DNA of 7,930 bases from Candidatus Moraniibacteriota bacterium (GCA_018399935.1 JAGYNP010000033.1:1-7930); one strand, 5' to 3'. Shown: positions 1 through 7,016, counted from the first letter of the stretch. Notes: generated from the sequence alone by a model not told the origin. Made by a program: numbers and translations.

Positions 1-22
1 ACAATAGAAAAAACCCTCCCAA

Positions 23-107
23 CTATCATTCTAATTCTGCCAAAGAATCTCTGAAATCCCTCAACAGACTTAGGATAAAACAATTTGAAATTTGAAATAA
101 TAGTCTG
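23..107. repeat. Degenerate repeat remnants downstream of the MscS gene
   Basis: No gene is visible in 1-127. Positions 23-57 resemble the dispersed GTCATTCTGA...AGAATCTC class of intergenic repeat, and the word CAAAGAATCTC recurs at 1352-1362. Positions 81-97 contain a TTTGAAA direct duplication. CAGACT at 65-70 is the inverse of AGTCTG at 102-107, so a weak hairpin could form just after the MscS stop codon, but there is no T-run to make it a convincing terminator. Confidence 0.35.
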
Positions 108-127
108 AAAGATTTTAATAATTTAAT

Positions 128-1195
128 TTATTTATTAATCCACACAGTCTGTGTTGGAAAAGCAAATTCTATTCTATTTTTTTCAAATTCTTCATAAATA
201 CCTAGATTTATTTTTTCTTGAACTTCTAAAAATAAATCATAATCAGACTTATTAATGTGATATAAGACTTCAAAAATCAAAGAAGAGTCACCAAAAGTCG
301 TAAACCTCACTCGACTAAAAGAGGCGTCTTTCTCTTTTTCCACTATTTTCTTTATCATCTCTGGAATCTCTTTGAGTTTTTCGCTACTTGTCCCATAAAC
401 AACCCCAATATTATACTCAACTCTCCTCTTTTCCATCCGACTGAAATTTCTCACCCGAGCTGAACCAATATCAGTATTTGGAACTACTAATTCTTCCCCA
501 TTTAAAGTTTGAATTCGACTAGTTTTCATTCCAACTTTTTTTATTGTTCCTGATTCTGTTCCAGCTTGAACATAGTCACCCACTTTAAAAGGCTGATCTA
601 TAAAAATTGAGAAAGAAGCAAACAAGTCCCCCAAAACTCCCTGTAAAGCAAAAGCTACCGCAATACCTCCAACTCCTAGCCCAGCCACCAAAGAAGTAAC
701 ATCCACCCCTAAATTAGAAAGCACCATTAAAATTCCAATTGCCCACAAAATAACCTTAACAATTTGACTCAATAATTTAATAACAGCTCTTTTATTTTGA
801 GCATCTTCTACATCTTCAATATTTTTAAGAATTTTTCTTTCCAAAATATAGTCAATAATCTTCTGTGCTGTTAAAATAGCTTGCAACACTAAAATTACAA
901 TAAATAATCCAAAAACTATTTTTCCAAACAACTCATTTAAATCTAAAGGGCGAATAGCAATATAAAAAGCAATTACTAAATAGAAAGGAGGTTTTAATTC
1001 ATTAACCATTCTAATAGCAAAATCATCAACATCACTTTCCGTTTTTTTTGACAGTTGTTTTAAACGAGCCAAAATAACTACTTTAAAAACTTTAAAAATA
1101 AACATCAACCCAACAAACCATAAAAATGCTTGCCCATATTCCCAACCGTTGTTCCCCATCAATTGAAATTCTTTTAAATAATTTATCAATTCCAT
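128..1195 (-). CDS. MscS-family mechanosensitive ion channel
   Basis: This 355-residue protein is a small-conductance mechanosensitive channel of the MscS family, expected to sit in the cytoplasmic membrane and release solutes under hypo-osmotic stress. Hydrophobic segments lie near residues 22-43, 68-84, 92-113, 140-161 and 165-187. The last is the glycine/alanine-rich pore helix (AGLGVGGIAVAFALQGVLGD, 171-190). The beta domain follows at about 195-250 (IDQPFKVGDYV, then LVVPN at 236-240). An alpha/beta C-terminal domain ends with AFPTQTVWI, matching the family's usual PFPxxTV ending. It has five predicted helices against three in E. coli MscS (286 residues), a common variant. The ATG at 1195 lacks a Shine-Dalgarno sequence, and an in-frame ATG at residue 13 is a less likely alternative. 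The family call is secure; conductance and ion selectivity cannot be read from the sequence. Confidence 0.93.
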   Translation of the reverse strand: MELINYLKEFQLMGNNGWEYGQAFLWFVGLMFIFKVFKVVILARLKQLSKKTESDVDDFAIRMVNELKPPFYLVIAFYIAIRPLDLNELFGKIVFGLFIVILVLQAILTAQKIIDYILERKILKNIEDVEDAQNKRAVIKLLSQIVKVILWAIGILMVLSNLGVDVTSLVAGLGVGGIAVAFALQGVLGDLFASFSIFIDQPFKVGDYVQAGTESGTIKKVGMKTSRIQTLNGEELVVPNTDIGSARVRNFSRMEKRRVEYNIGVVYGTSSEKLKEIPEMIKKIVEKEKDASFSRVRFTTFGDSSLIFEVLYHINKSDYDLFLEVQEKINLGIYEEFEKNRIEFAFPTQTVWINK

Positions 1196-1235
1196 ATATT
1201 AAAATTAATTATTAAAAATAAACCAAAAAAACTCT

Positions 1236-1320
1236 AATCGACTGATCCTCCCCCTTTTCCAAAGGAGGATTGAGAGGGTTTTCGAAAATCCTAGATCCTA
1301 AACCCTAAACAAATCTCAAT
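1236..1320. repeat. Compound dispersed repeat, copy A
   Basis: This stretch aligns without a large gap to 3009-3095. Both begin AATC(G/A)ACTGATCCTCCCCC, continue through a T-run and a G-rich block into GAGGGTTTT or GGGGGTTTT, then AAAATCCTA, and end in a CTAAA-rich tail. This copy has decayed: the palindrome reads CCCCCTTTTCCAAAGGAGG. The 1196-1235 stretch between it and the MscS start is plain AT-rich DNA that may hold that gene's promoter, but I see no clear -35/-10 pair. Confidence 0.7.
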
Positions 1321-1339
1321 CACCAAAGTTCAAAATTCA

Positions 1340-1565
1340 GAACCTAAAAGTCAAAGAATCTCCCACAGCTGTCATCCTACCTGCCCTGCCATAGCTTTAG
1401 CGTTAGCGGGAGCTTGTTCACACTAAGCCAGTCGAAGTGTCAAAATATCTCCACTTATTTCAAAGCCCTCCTATGCCGTCACCCTGAGAGAAGTGGAACG
1501 AAGTCGAGAGATCTCAACAATTCAACAATTTAACAATTTAGCTATTTAACCCTTTAATAATTCAA
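1340..1565. repeat. Mosaic of several dispersed-repeat fragments
   Basis: The rest of the 379-nt gap between the beta-helix and MscS genes has no credible gene but holds at least four repeat-like blocks. They are an AGAATCTC...GTCATCCT piece (1352-1379); a GC-rich imperfect palindrome CTGCCATAGCTTTAGCGTTA (1386-1405); AGCTTGTTCACACTAAGCC followed by AGTCGAAGTG (1411-1439); and GTCACCCTGAGAGAAG with GAACGAAGTCGAGAGATCTC (1478-1515). A tandem-like tail of AACAATT(C/T) units runs from 1516 to about 1565. These resemble classes common between genes in Patescibacteria and other environmental genomes. That is from memory and has not been searched. Confidence 0.55.
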
Positions 1566-1574
1566 CCGCTCACT

Positions 1575-2963
1575 CTATCCAAACAACCCAAACAGCCACC
1601 CGAATAAACTAAACCTACTATCTCTTTTTACAACTAAAGTATTAACCTCCTCGACATAATTAATAACATCTTCCATTTCTTGCTGAGCGATTTTTTGATT
1701 TTCAGAGTCAATTAGTTTTCTATCCAAATCATCAAATTGACTCAAATTTTCACCAAAACCAGGCGCCACTTCTTTTATTTTATTAATCGCTCCATAATTA
1801 GGTCCAATCAAAAAAGACACCAGCCAGCCTCTTTTTTCAATTTTTTTTCTTTGCTCTTCAACTTCTATTTGAAGTTGACTTTTAGCTTCAACTAGTTGAT
1901 TTAATTGAGTCTTATTTTCCTCAATAGTTCTCTCTTTGTTTTGCTCCATCATCGCAATTTGCTCTTCTTTTTTCTTCTGATTTTCTTCCATTTCTTTTTT
2001 TCTAGCTTCTTCTTGCTTTTTTTTTAAAGCCGCTTGAGTTGGTTGAATTAAATCACATTCTTTATTAATTTCATTCTCATCATTATTTTTAAAATTATTA
2101 TTGTCAACCTTGATTGATTTTTTCCAATAACTAGTTTCAACTTTATTTTGAGAAAAATCACAACTAAAACCATAATCGTTAGCGATTGAAGTATTATTAA
2201 ATACCGTAATTAACCCCTCAGCATCAGACTCAGCAATTGATTTAGCCATAATTCCACTATCCCCATTATTTTTAATTGAATTATTTTTAATTTCCAGCTC
2301 AGAATCAGCTACAACAAATCTGATTCCATTTTTGCCATTTTCATAAATGTTATTCCCACTAATTATCCCATCCACATTTTCCCTTAAATCAATCCCATCT
2401 TCTTGATTACCATAAATACTACAACCAGAAATTACAATTTCTCGATCTTGTTGAACATAGACTCCCTTAGTTCCCGATTTTTTAATAACAGAATTTTTTA
2501 TAATAACATCCCCACTATTACCAAAAGCCTCAATACCAATTTTGTCAGCTTCTTTAATTATTAAATTATTAATTTCGATATCAGCTCCATTTTCGACTAC
2601 AATATTTCCTTCTAAAACGAAATCCTGGGCTTCAAAATTATTAATTATTTTTATCTCACCTTCAATTTCAACTTCTTCTAAATCTTCCCCAAAAAAAGAA
2701 AGTTCTTTATCAATAGTAAAATTTTCTTCATATTCACCTTCTTTAATATAAATTTCATCCCCCTCTTCAGCCTGCTCTATAGCTTTGACAATTGTTTTAT
2801 AAGGCTTGTCATCACTTCCGTCTTCTTCACTTTTATCATAATCAACATCAACATAAACATCGTAACTCTCAGCCGAAACACTAGAAAACCCCAAAAAAAC
2901 CATCGACAAAATCCCCATCAATAAAAAAGACTCTTTATTTTTTCTAAAAAAATTTATTTTCAT
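1575..2963 (-). CDS. Secreted parallel beta-helix protein with coiled coil and hydrophobic tail
   Basis: This is a 462-residue exported protein. A signal peptide (basic KINFFRKNK, hydrophobic 13-29) is probably cut after VSA at residue 31. Residues 35-100 match the opening of DUF1565/pectate-lyase-like beta-helix proteins: GSDDKPYKTIVKAIEQAEEG, then IYIKEGEY. From about 100 to 300 come short repeated coils of the form (I/V)xIxNNxIxxNxxxGI, as in a right-handed parallel beta-helix. Residues 309-377 are a highly charged K/E/Q-rich coiled coil. A short hydrophobic patch (GWLVSFLIGPNY, 379-390) and a second helical region follow, and the C-terminus is FSLFGWLFGLFG (451-462). No catalytic residues can be assigned and there is no LPXTG motif. 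It is probably a surface or adhesion-type protein, but ligand and anchoring are unknown. The ATG at 2963 has no Shine-Dalgarno sequence. The gene stands alone between two repeat-filled gaps. Confidence 0.85.
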   Translation of the reverse strand: MKINFFRKNKESFLLMGILSMVFLGFSSVSAESYDVYVDVDYDKSEEDGSDDKPYKTIVKAIEQAEEGDEIYIKEGEYEENFTIDKELSFFGEDLEEVEIEGEIKIINNFEAQDFVLEGNIVVENGADIEINNLIIKEADKIGIEAFGNSGDVIIKNSVIKKSGTKGVYVQQDREIVISGCSIYGNQEDGIDLRENVDGIISGNNIYENGKNGIRFVVADSELEIKNNSIKNNGDSGIMAKSIAESDAEGLITVFNNTSIANDYGFSCDFSQNKVETSYWKKSIKVDNNNFKNNDENEINKECDLIQPTQAALKKKQEEARKKEMEENQKKKEEQIAMMEQNKERTIEENKTQLNQLVEAKSQLQIEVEEQRKKIEKRGWLVSFLIGPNYGAINKIKEVAPGFGENLSQFDDLDRKLIDSENQKIAQQEMEDVINYVEEVNTLVVKRDSRFSLFGWLFGLFG

Positions 2964-3008
2964 TTTATAATTTAGTTTAAAAACAAGCCAATTTCACCCA
3001 AAACTACA

Positions 3009-3095
3009 ATCAACTGATCCTCCCCCTTTTTTAAAGGGGGATTGAGGGGGTTTTCAAAAATCCTAAGCACTAAATTCTAAATTCTAAACAATTTC
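3009..3095. repeat. Compound dispersed repeat, copy B
   Basis: This is the better-preserved copy of the repeat at 1236-1320. It holds a perfect palindrome, CCCCCTTT at 3022-3029, loop TTT, AAAGGGGG at 3033-3040, followed by a second GGGGG block (3046-3050) that could compete for the same C-tract. Its complement, read in one frame, gives KPPQSPFKKGGGSVD, a nonsense peptide of a kind that such repeats add to predicted proteins. The tail runs into the inverted repeat at 3077-3191. The hairpin is not followed by a U-tract on either strand, so I do not call it a terminator. Confidence 0.75.
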
Positions 3096-3191
3096 AAAAT
3101 TCTAATTTTCCAAATTCAAAACTTGAGTTTTGAGAACTTTTCTCTTGTTTGAGATTTTTAATTTTTAATTTTGAATTTGTTTAGAATTTAG
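3077..3191. repeat. Long inverted repeat between the beta-helix and DUF167 genes
   Basis: The arms are 3077-3101 and 3167-3191, 25 bp each with one mismatch, carrying the core CTAAATTCTAAACAA then TTCAAAATT. The 65-nt spacer contains a small hairpin, GAGAA (3132-3136), CTT, TTCTC (3140-3144). CTAAA/TTTAG-rich sequence continues outward on both sides to about 3067 and 3210. It resembles a palindromic dispersed repeat or a decayed miniature element. It may also form a 3' hairpin in the transcript of the DUF167 gene, but no U-tract marks it as an intrinsic terminator. Confidence 0.7.
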
Positions 3192-3201
3192 AGTTTAGAT
3201 T

Positions 3202-3429
3202 TTAGAGTTTTCCTCCAACATCAACAATCTTCCTACTACTCGTCTTTCCTCCAACTATCTTAATTTCAGATTTACTAATCTTAAAATATTTAGCCAAAAA
3301 TTCAATCAATTCTCGATTGGCTAGACCTTTCTCTGGAACAGCTTTTAACCAAACCTTGTAATTTCCATTCTCCAATTTTTTAATTTTCTGTTGACTACTT
3401 TTCGGATTAACTTTTATATAAATTCTCAT
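3202..3429 (-). CDS. DUF167 (YggU-family) small protein
   Basis: This 75-residue protein matches the DUF167/YggU family nearly from end to end. It opens with the beta strand RIYIKVNPKSS, followed by YKVWLKAVPEKGLANRELIE (24-43) with the family's A-P-x-x-G-x-A-N signature. It closes with KSEIKIVGGKTSSRKIVDV (53-71), corresponding to the usual I-x-x-G-x-x-S-R-x-K block. The family is widespread and small, and its molecular function is not established. The start is fixed by the overlap TAATG: the stop of the upstream 85-residue gene shares its last base with this ATG, which suggests translational coupling. The stop codon falls at the edge of the CTAAA-type repeat, so the last codons (GGKL) may derive from repeat DNA. 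Confidence 0.88.
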   Translation of the reverse strand: MRIYIKVNPKSSQQKIKKLENGNYKVWLKAVPEKGLANRELIEFLAKYFKISKSEIKIVGGKTSSRKIVDVGGKL

Positions 3430-3686
3430 TAATCAATTATTATATCAACAACTCTGTTTAATTGCAGTCGCATTAATTCTTTCTCTAATTTCCTATTTCT
3501 ATAATCTAAACTTTCCCTTCCATCTTTTTTTAATTGATAATTTAATTCTTCGACTAATTCTCTTAAATTATTTCTAACATTAAAATTCTCATTAACAAAA
3601 ATGACATAATCTTTTCCTCTTTTTAAACTTCCATCAATAATTTTAGAAGTGTTTTTATTTTCCAATTTTATATAAATTTTATTCAT
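3429..3686 (-). CDS. Hypothetical 85-residue protein coupled to DUF167
   Basis: I do not recognise this protein. It has no signal peptide, membrane segment or cysteine. The N-terminal half looks like short beta strands (KIYIKLEN, 3-10; KDYVIFVNENF, 25-35). The C-terminal half is a charged, probably helical segment (LRELVEELNYQLKKDG, 41-56; KLEKELMRLQLNRV, 66-79) ending in VDIIID. The pattern would suit a small cytosolic protein with a helical, possibly dimerising, tail. Its stop overlaps the DUF167 start by one base, so the two are probably translated together and may act together. The ATG at 3686 follows AAGCTAAGAAA, at best a weak ribosome-binding site, and starts only 11 nt after the inverted repeat at 3698-3807. 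The overlap and the open frame argue that the gene is real. Confidence 0.7.
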   Translation of the reverse strand: MNKIYIKLENKNTSKIIDGSLKRGKDYVIFVNENFNVRNNLRELVEELNYQLKKDGRESLDYRNRKLEKELMRLQLNRVVDIIID

Positions 3687-3697
3687 TTTCTTAGCTT

Positions 3698-3807
3698 GTT
3701 AAATTATTTTAAACGAAGTTTGGAATGCTATTTAATTGGACTTTTGACCCGCCTGCCTACTAGCAAACGTTAAATCATTCCTAGTTTTACTTAAAATATT
3801 ATTTAAC
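3698..3807. repeat. Imperfect inverted repeat with GC-rich centre
   Basis: The arms are 3698-3727 and 3776-3807. The outer ends are GTTAAAT and ATTTAAC, the inner ends GGAATG and CATTCC, with a shared TTAAAATA block and about ten diverged bases between. The 48-nt centre includes CCCGCCTGCCTACTAGCAAACG (split here as CCCGCCTGCC and TACTAGCAAACG, 3748-3769), GC-rich against its surroundings and like a dispersed repeat class I associate with Patescibacteria. It fills nearly all of the gap between the nrdG-like stop (3812) and the 85-residue protein's start. It may be a miniature mobile element or a hairpin in the transcript. Confidence 0.6.
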
Positions 3808-3811
3808 CAGG

Positions 3812-4498
3812 TTATTTAATAATTACCTTTTTAAAATATTTTTTCATTATTTTTTTAACCTCTTTTAAATCCAAACTTTTTTCATTCTTAATTTTTTCAC
3901 CAAAATTATCATCCAATATTTTACCCTCATTTCTAAATTCCTGTAAAGCATAATTTTCTGAGCCTTTTAGCCATATTCCAATTTTATCAAAATCCTCAAG
4001 TTTATGCAAACTAGGAACTACAGTTGTTCTAAATTCATAAGGTTTTTTTGAATTTTTAATCAAATTAACACTTAATTTAATTTTATTTAAATCAGTTTTA
4101 ACTCCATTGGTTTTATTGTATTTTTCTAAAGAATTTTTAATATCCATTGCTATAAAATCAACTACTCCTCTATCTAAAGCTTGTTTTAAAACATTTGGCT
4201 GAGAACCATTAGTATCTAATTTAACCAAAAAACCCATTTTTTTAATTTTAGACATAAAACCTAAAATATCCTTCTGAATAGTAGGTTCTCCTCCTGTTAT
4301 ACAAATTCCCTCTAACTTTCCTTGTCTTTTTTTTAAAAATTGAAAAAATTCTTCTTCTGAAAAAGAACCAGGTCCCTCAACTAATTCAGGATTATGACAA
4401 AACGGGCAACGAAAATTACAACCGACAGTAAAAACAGTTGCAGCTACTTTTCCAGGATAATCAATTAGAGTCAATTTTTGCAAACCACCTAGTAACAT
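3812..4498 (-). CDS. nrdG: Anaerobic ribonucleotide reductase activating protein (radical SAM, NrdG type)
   Basis: This 228-residue radical-SAM enzyme probably installs the glycyl radical on a class III (anaerobic) ribonucleoside-triphosphate reductase. The N-terminus GGLQKLTLIDYPGKVAATVF is the typical opening of this activase subfamily. The [4Fe-4S]-binding C-x3-C-x2-C motif is C27, C31 and C34 (GCNFRCPFCHNPELV). The SAM-binding GGEP is at 69-72, and LDTNGS (94-99) and AMDIKN (117-122) are further core motifs. No reductase gene (nrdD) is in the window, so the partner must be elsewhere. Other glycyl-radical activases or a QueE-like enzyme are possible, but the N-terminal motif favours this call. 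The start agrees with family length, and no Shine-Dalgarno sequence precedes the ATG. The gene follows ftsK after 187 nt and could have its own promoter, though I see no clear one. Confidence 0.87.
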   Translation of the reverse strand: MLLGGLQKLTLIDYPGKVAATVFTVGCNFRCPFCHNPELVEGPGSFSEEEFFQFLKKRQGKLEGICITGGEPTIQKDILGFMSKIKKMGFLVKLDTNGSQPNVLKQALDRGVVDFIAMDIKNSLEKYNKTNGVKTDLNKIKLSVNLIKNSKKPYEFRTTVVPSLHKLEDFDKIGIWLKGSENYALQEFRNEGKILDDNFGEKIKNEKSLDLKEVKKIMKKYFKKVIIK

Positions 4499-4538
4499 AT
4501 TAGTAAAATTAATATTTAATTAACTTGACAAACAGATC

Positions 4539-4600
4539 CTTTGAATTTTCCTCAAAGAATTTTTATAAAAAACTATAACTACAAATCTTAAAAAAGATTT
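4539..4600. repeat. Two small hairpins in the ftsK-nrdG gap
   Basis: The gap 4499-4685 has no gene. It contains a 6-bp stem CTTTGA/TCAAAG (4539-4544 and 4552-4557) and a 7-bp stem AAATCTT/AAGATTT (4583-4589 and 4594-4600, loop AAAA). On the minus strand the second is followed after about 10 nt by six T residues (4572-4567), so it might weakly terminate ftsK transcription. Both stems are AT-rich and could be chance in DNA of this composition. Confidence 0.25.
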
Positions 4601-4685
4601 AACATCAACTATAATTCCTAATCAAAAAAAAGAAAAAACGAAACACTTCCTAGCTTAAAAAAACAAATTTATAAAAATATTAAGA

Positions 4686-7016
4686 TTAATCTTCTTCCTC
4701 TTTTCCTATCAATAATTCTCTTGGTTTAGCACCATTTTTAGGTCCTAAAATTCCCTCTCTCTCTAAATCATCAATAATCCGAGTAGCTCTTTGAAATCCA
4801 ATCCTCATTCTAGTTTGCAAAAATGAAGCCGATAATCCATTGGAGCTAATAGCTAATTGCTTAGCTTCTTCAAAAAGTTCATCTATTTTATCTCTATCAT
4901 TATTAAAACCTGAGACTAAAGAAGTTTGAGTTCCTCCCGCTTTTTCTAAAAACTCATTGAGCGATTCAGAAGTTGAATCTTCTTCGTTTTCAATTTTATT
5001 TTTACCTGCTTCTTTTTTAATACATTCAACCAAATCAGCCGTTTCTTCGTCAGAAATATAAGCTCCTTGAATTCTTTTCATCTTATCAGCTCCACTATCA
5101 GAAAGTAACATATCCCCATTGCCCAATAAACTTTCCGCTCCTGATTTATCTAAAATAGTCCTTGAATCAACTTGCGTAGCAACTTTCAAAGCAATCCTTG
5201 TTGTAATATTAGCTTTCATTAAACCAGTTATAACTTCTACTGTTGGTTTTTGAGTAGAAACAATCATATGTATTCCAACCGCTCGAGCTTTTTGAACTAA
5301 TCTAACAATTAAAGCCTCAATTTCCTTACCATAAGCCATCATTAAATCATTTAACTCATCAATAACTACTACTATATAAGGCATAATTTCCAAATCTTCA
5401 TAAATCATTTTTCCAGTTTCTTCATCTTCAACTTTTCTCTTACTTCCTTTTTGAACTTTCTTGTTATAAGAATCAATATCTCTAACTTTAGCTTCCTCCA
5501 AAAGTTCATAACGCTTTTCCATTTCATTAACAGCCCATTGTAAAGATCGAACCACTTTAGTTGGGTCAACAATTACAGGACTAGCTAAATGAGGAATTTC
5601 ATTATAGTAATTTAATTCAACTCTTTTAGGATCAATCAAGAGTAATTTAAGATATTCTGGAGAATTTTGATAAAGCAAGCTAGCTAGAATTGTGTTGATA
5701 CAAACGCTTTTGCCAGTATTAGTTGCACCAGCCACCATTAAATGGGGCATTTTTTTAATATCAGCTAACACAAAATCACCATAAACATCTTGTCCTAGAG
5801 CAATTGTTAAATTGGATAAACTTTCCTGAAAATCAACACTTTCCAAAACTGATTTTATTCTAACTTCTCCTTTAAACTCTTGCGGTAATGGCAACTCCAC
5901 TCCAATTAAAGATTTTCCAGGGATAGGAGCCTCTATTCTAATCGAAGAAGTTGCTAAAGCCATTGCTAAATTATTTTGCAAAGAAACAATCTTACTTAAC
6001 CTAACACCTTTACTCGGCTCAAAAGTATATTGAACCATAGAAGGTCCAACATTATAACCTTTGAAATAAACATTTATACCAAAATCAGCCAAAGTTTTAA
6101 CAATCATTTCTGCTTTAGACTCTAAATTTTTAGGATCTTTTCTTTTCTGAGGTTCTTTTAAAAGACTTAAAGGCGGTAAACGCCAATTACCAATTTTTTT
6201 AGTAAATTTATTTTTTTTATTTGCATTTTTATTAAAAGATTGAAATTTAATAGAATTATCTTGTTTTTCAATATTATTGTCATTATTATCAAATTCATCT
6301 TTATCATCAGAAAATTTAATACTATTTTCTTTGATATTAACCAAGTCTTCTTTTTTAATTGATTCTTTACTTTTTTTAATAATATTAATACTTTTTATTC
6401 TACTTAAAAAATTAAAATAATTAATTCCAAATTTTCTAAAAATTTTAGTTAAAGGAAAATTAAAAGTTAGAATTAATCCAATTAAAAGAAATCCTCCCGA
6501 CAAAACAAAAGCTGCTAAAAGACCTGTATATTTAACTAAAACAAAAGCTATCCCAAAACCCACCAACCCTCCACCATCACCAATTTCCGCCATTTCTCTC
6601 ATATTTTCCAGTTTATAGAAACTGTGCAAAATAGTAGCACTAAAGACCAAAAAAATTATCGACCCAGTAGTAGTTAAGTAATAACGATATTTATCATATC
6701 GCCTAAAATAGACAAAACCCAAAACTAACAAAAGTACTGGCAACAAAAATTTACTCCAACCAAAAATTAAACCTAAACCCTTGTTAACATAATCTCCAAC
6801 TATTCCAGCTTGATTAATTAAACTCAATAAAAACAACAACGAAAAAACTATCAATAAAATAGCTACAATATTTTTTTTAATATCAGAATTAATCAAATTC
6901 TTTTTCTTTTCCTGCTCCTTATTCTTTTCAGATTTTTTTTTATTTCTTCTATCTGATTCTTTTTTCATTTTTTTAAAAAACTTTAAATTTAAATTGAGCC
7001 CTGATTTACAATTCAT
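4686..7016 (-). CDS. ftsK: DNA translocase FtsK/SpoIIIE
   Basis: This 776-residue ATP-driven DNA pump moves chromosome ends through the closing septum. A basic N-terminus (1-48) is followed by four or five membrane segments (about 50-69, 86-104, 117-133 and a 151-187 block that may cross once or twice). A low-complexity N/K/D-rich linker spans about 205-275 and is short for the family. The motor domain runs from about 280 to 670: alpha-type region with EAPIPGKSLIGVELP (362-376), Walker A GATNTGKS (430-437), IDPKRVELNYY (461-471), Walker B VVVIDELNDLMM (549-560) and VSTQKP (586-591). The C-terminal winged-helix gamma domain (706-772, LQTRMRIGFQRATRIIDD and EREGILGP) normally reads orienting DNA motifs. 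The ATG at 7016 is preceded by AAAAAAGGGAAG, a close-set Shine-Dalgarno-like sequence. An ATG at residue 17 has none, so I keep the longer form. Confidence 0.96.
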   Translation of the reverse strand: MNCKSGLNLNLKFFKKMKKESDRRNKKKSEKNKEQEKKKNLINSDIKKNIVAILLIVFSLLFLLSLINQAGIVGDYVNKGLGLIFGWSKFLLPVLLLVLGFVYFRRYDKYRYYLTTTGSIIFLVFSATILHSFYKLENMREMAEIGDGGGLVGFGIAFVLVKYTGLLAAFVLSGGFLLIGLILTFNFPLTKIFRKFGINYFNFLSRIKSINIIKKSKESIKKEDLVNIKENSIKFSDDKDEFDNNDNNIEKQDNSIKFQSFNKNANKKNKFTKKIGNWRLPPLSLLKEPQKRKDPKNLESKAEMIVKTLADFGINVYFKGYNVGPSMVQYTFEPSKGVRLSKIVSLQNNLAMALATSSIRIEAPIPGKSLIGVELPLPQEFKGEVRIKSVLESVDFQESLSNLTIALGQDVYGDFVLADIKKMPHLMVAGATNTGKSVCINTILASLLYQNSPEYLKLLLIDPKRVELNYYNEIPHLASPVIVDPTKVVRSLQWAVNEMEKRYELLEEAKVRDIDSYNKKVQKGSKRKVEDEETGKMIYEDLEIMPYIVVVIDELNDLMMAYGKEIEALIVRLVQKARAVGIHMIVSTQKPTVEVITGLMKANITTRIALKVATQVDSRTILDKSGAESLLGNGDMLLSDSGADKMKRIQGAYISDEETADLVECIKKEAGKNKIENEEDSTSESLNEFLEKAGGTQTSLVSGFNNDRDKIDELFEEAKQLAISSNGLSASFLQTRMRIGFQRATRIIDDLEREGILGPKNGAKPRELLIGKEEED

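Noticed and set aside
2542..2751. Plus-strand open frame of 69 codons
   Set aside because: It is antisense to the beta-helix gene, has low-complexity Ser/Lys/Ile content and no start signal. It is a shadow of the minus-strand coding region.
3022..3040. CCCCCTTT/AAAGGGGG hairpin as a transcription terminator
   Set aside because: No U-tract follows on either strand, and the hairpin belongs to a repeat with another copy in the window.
3009..3191. CRISPR-like array suggested by repeated CTAAATTCTAAA words
   Set aside because: There are no evenly spaced repeats with unique spacers; the pattern is an inverted repeat plus short AT-rich duplications.
4525..4530. TTGACA on the plus strand, a perfect -35 box
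   Set aside because: No -10-like sequence lies 16-18 bases downstream and there is no plus-strand gene to serve.
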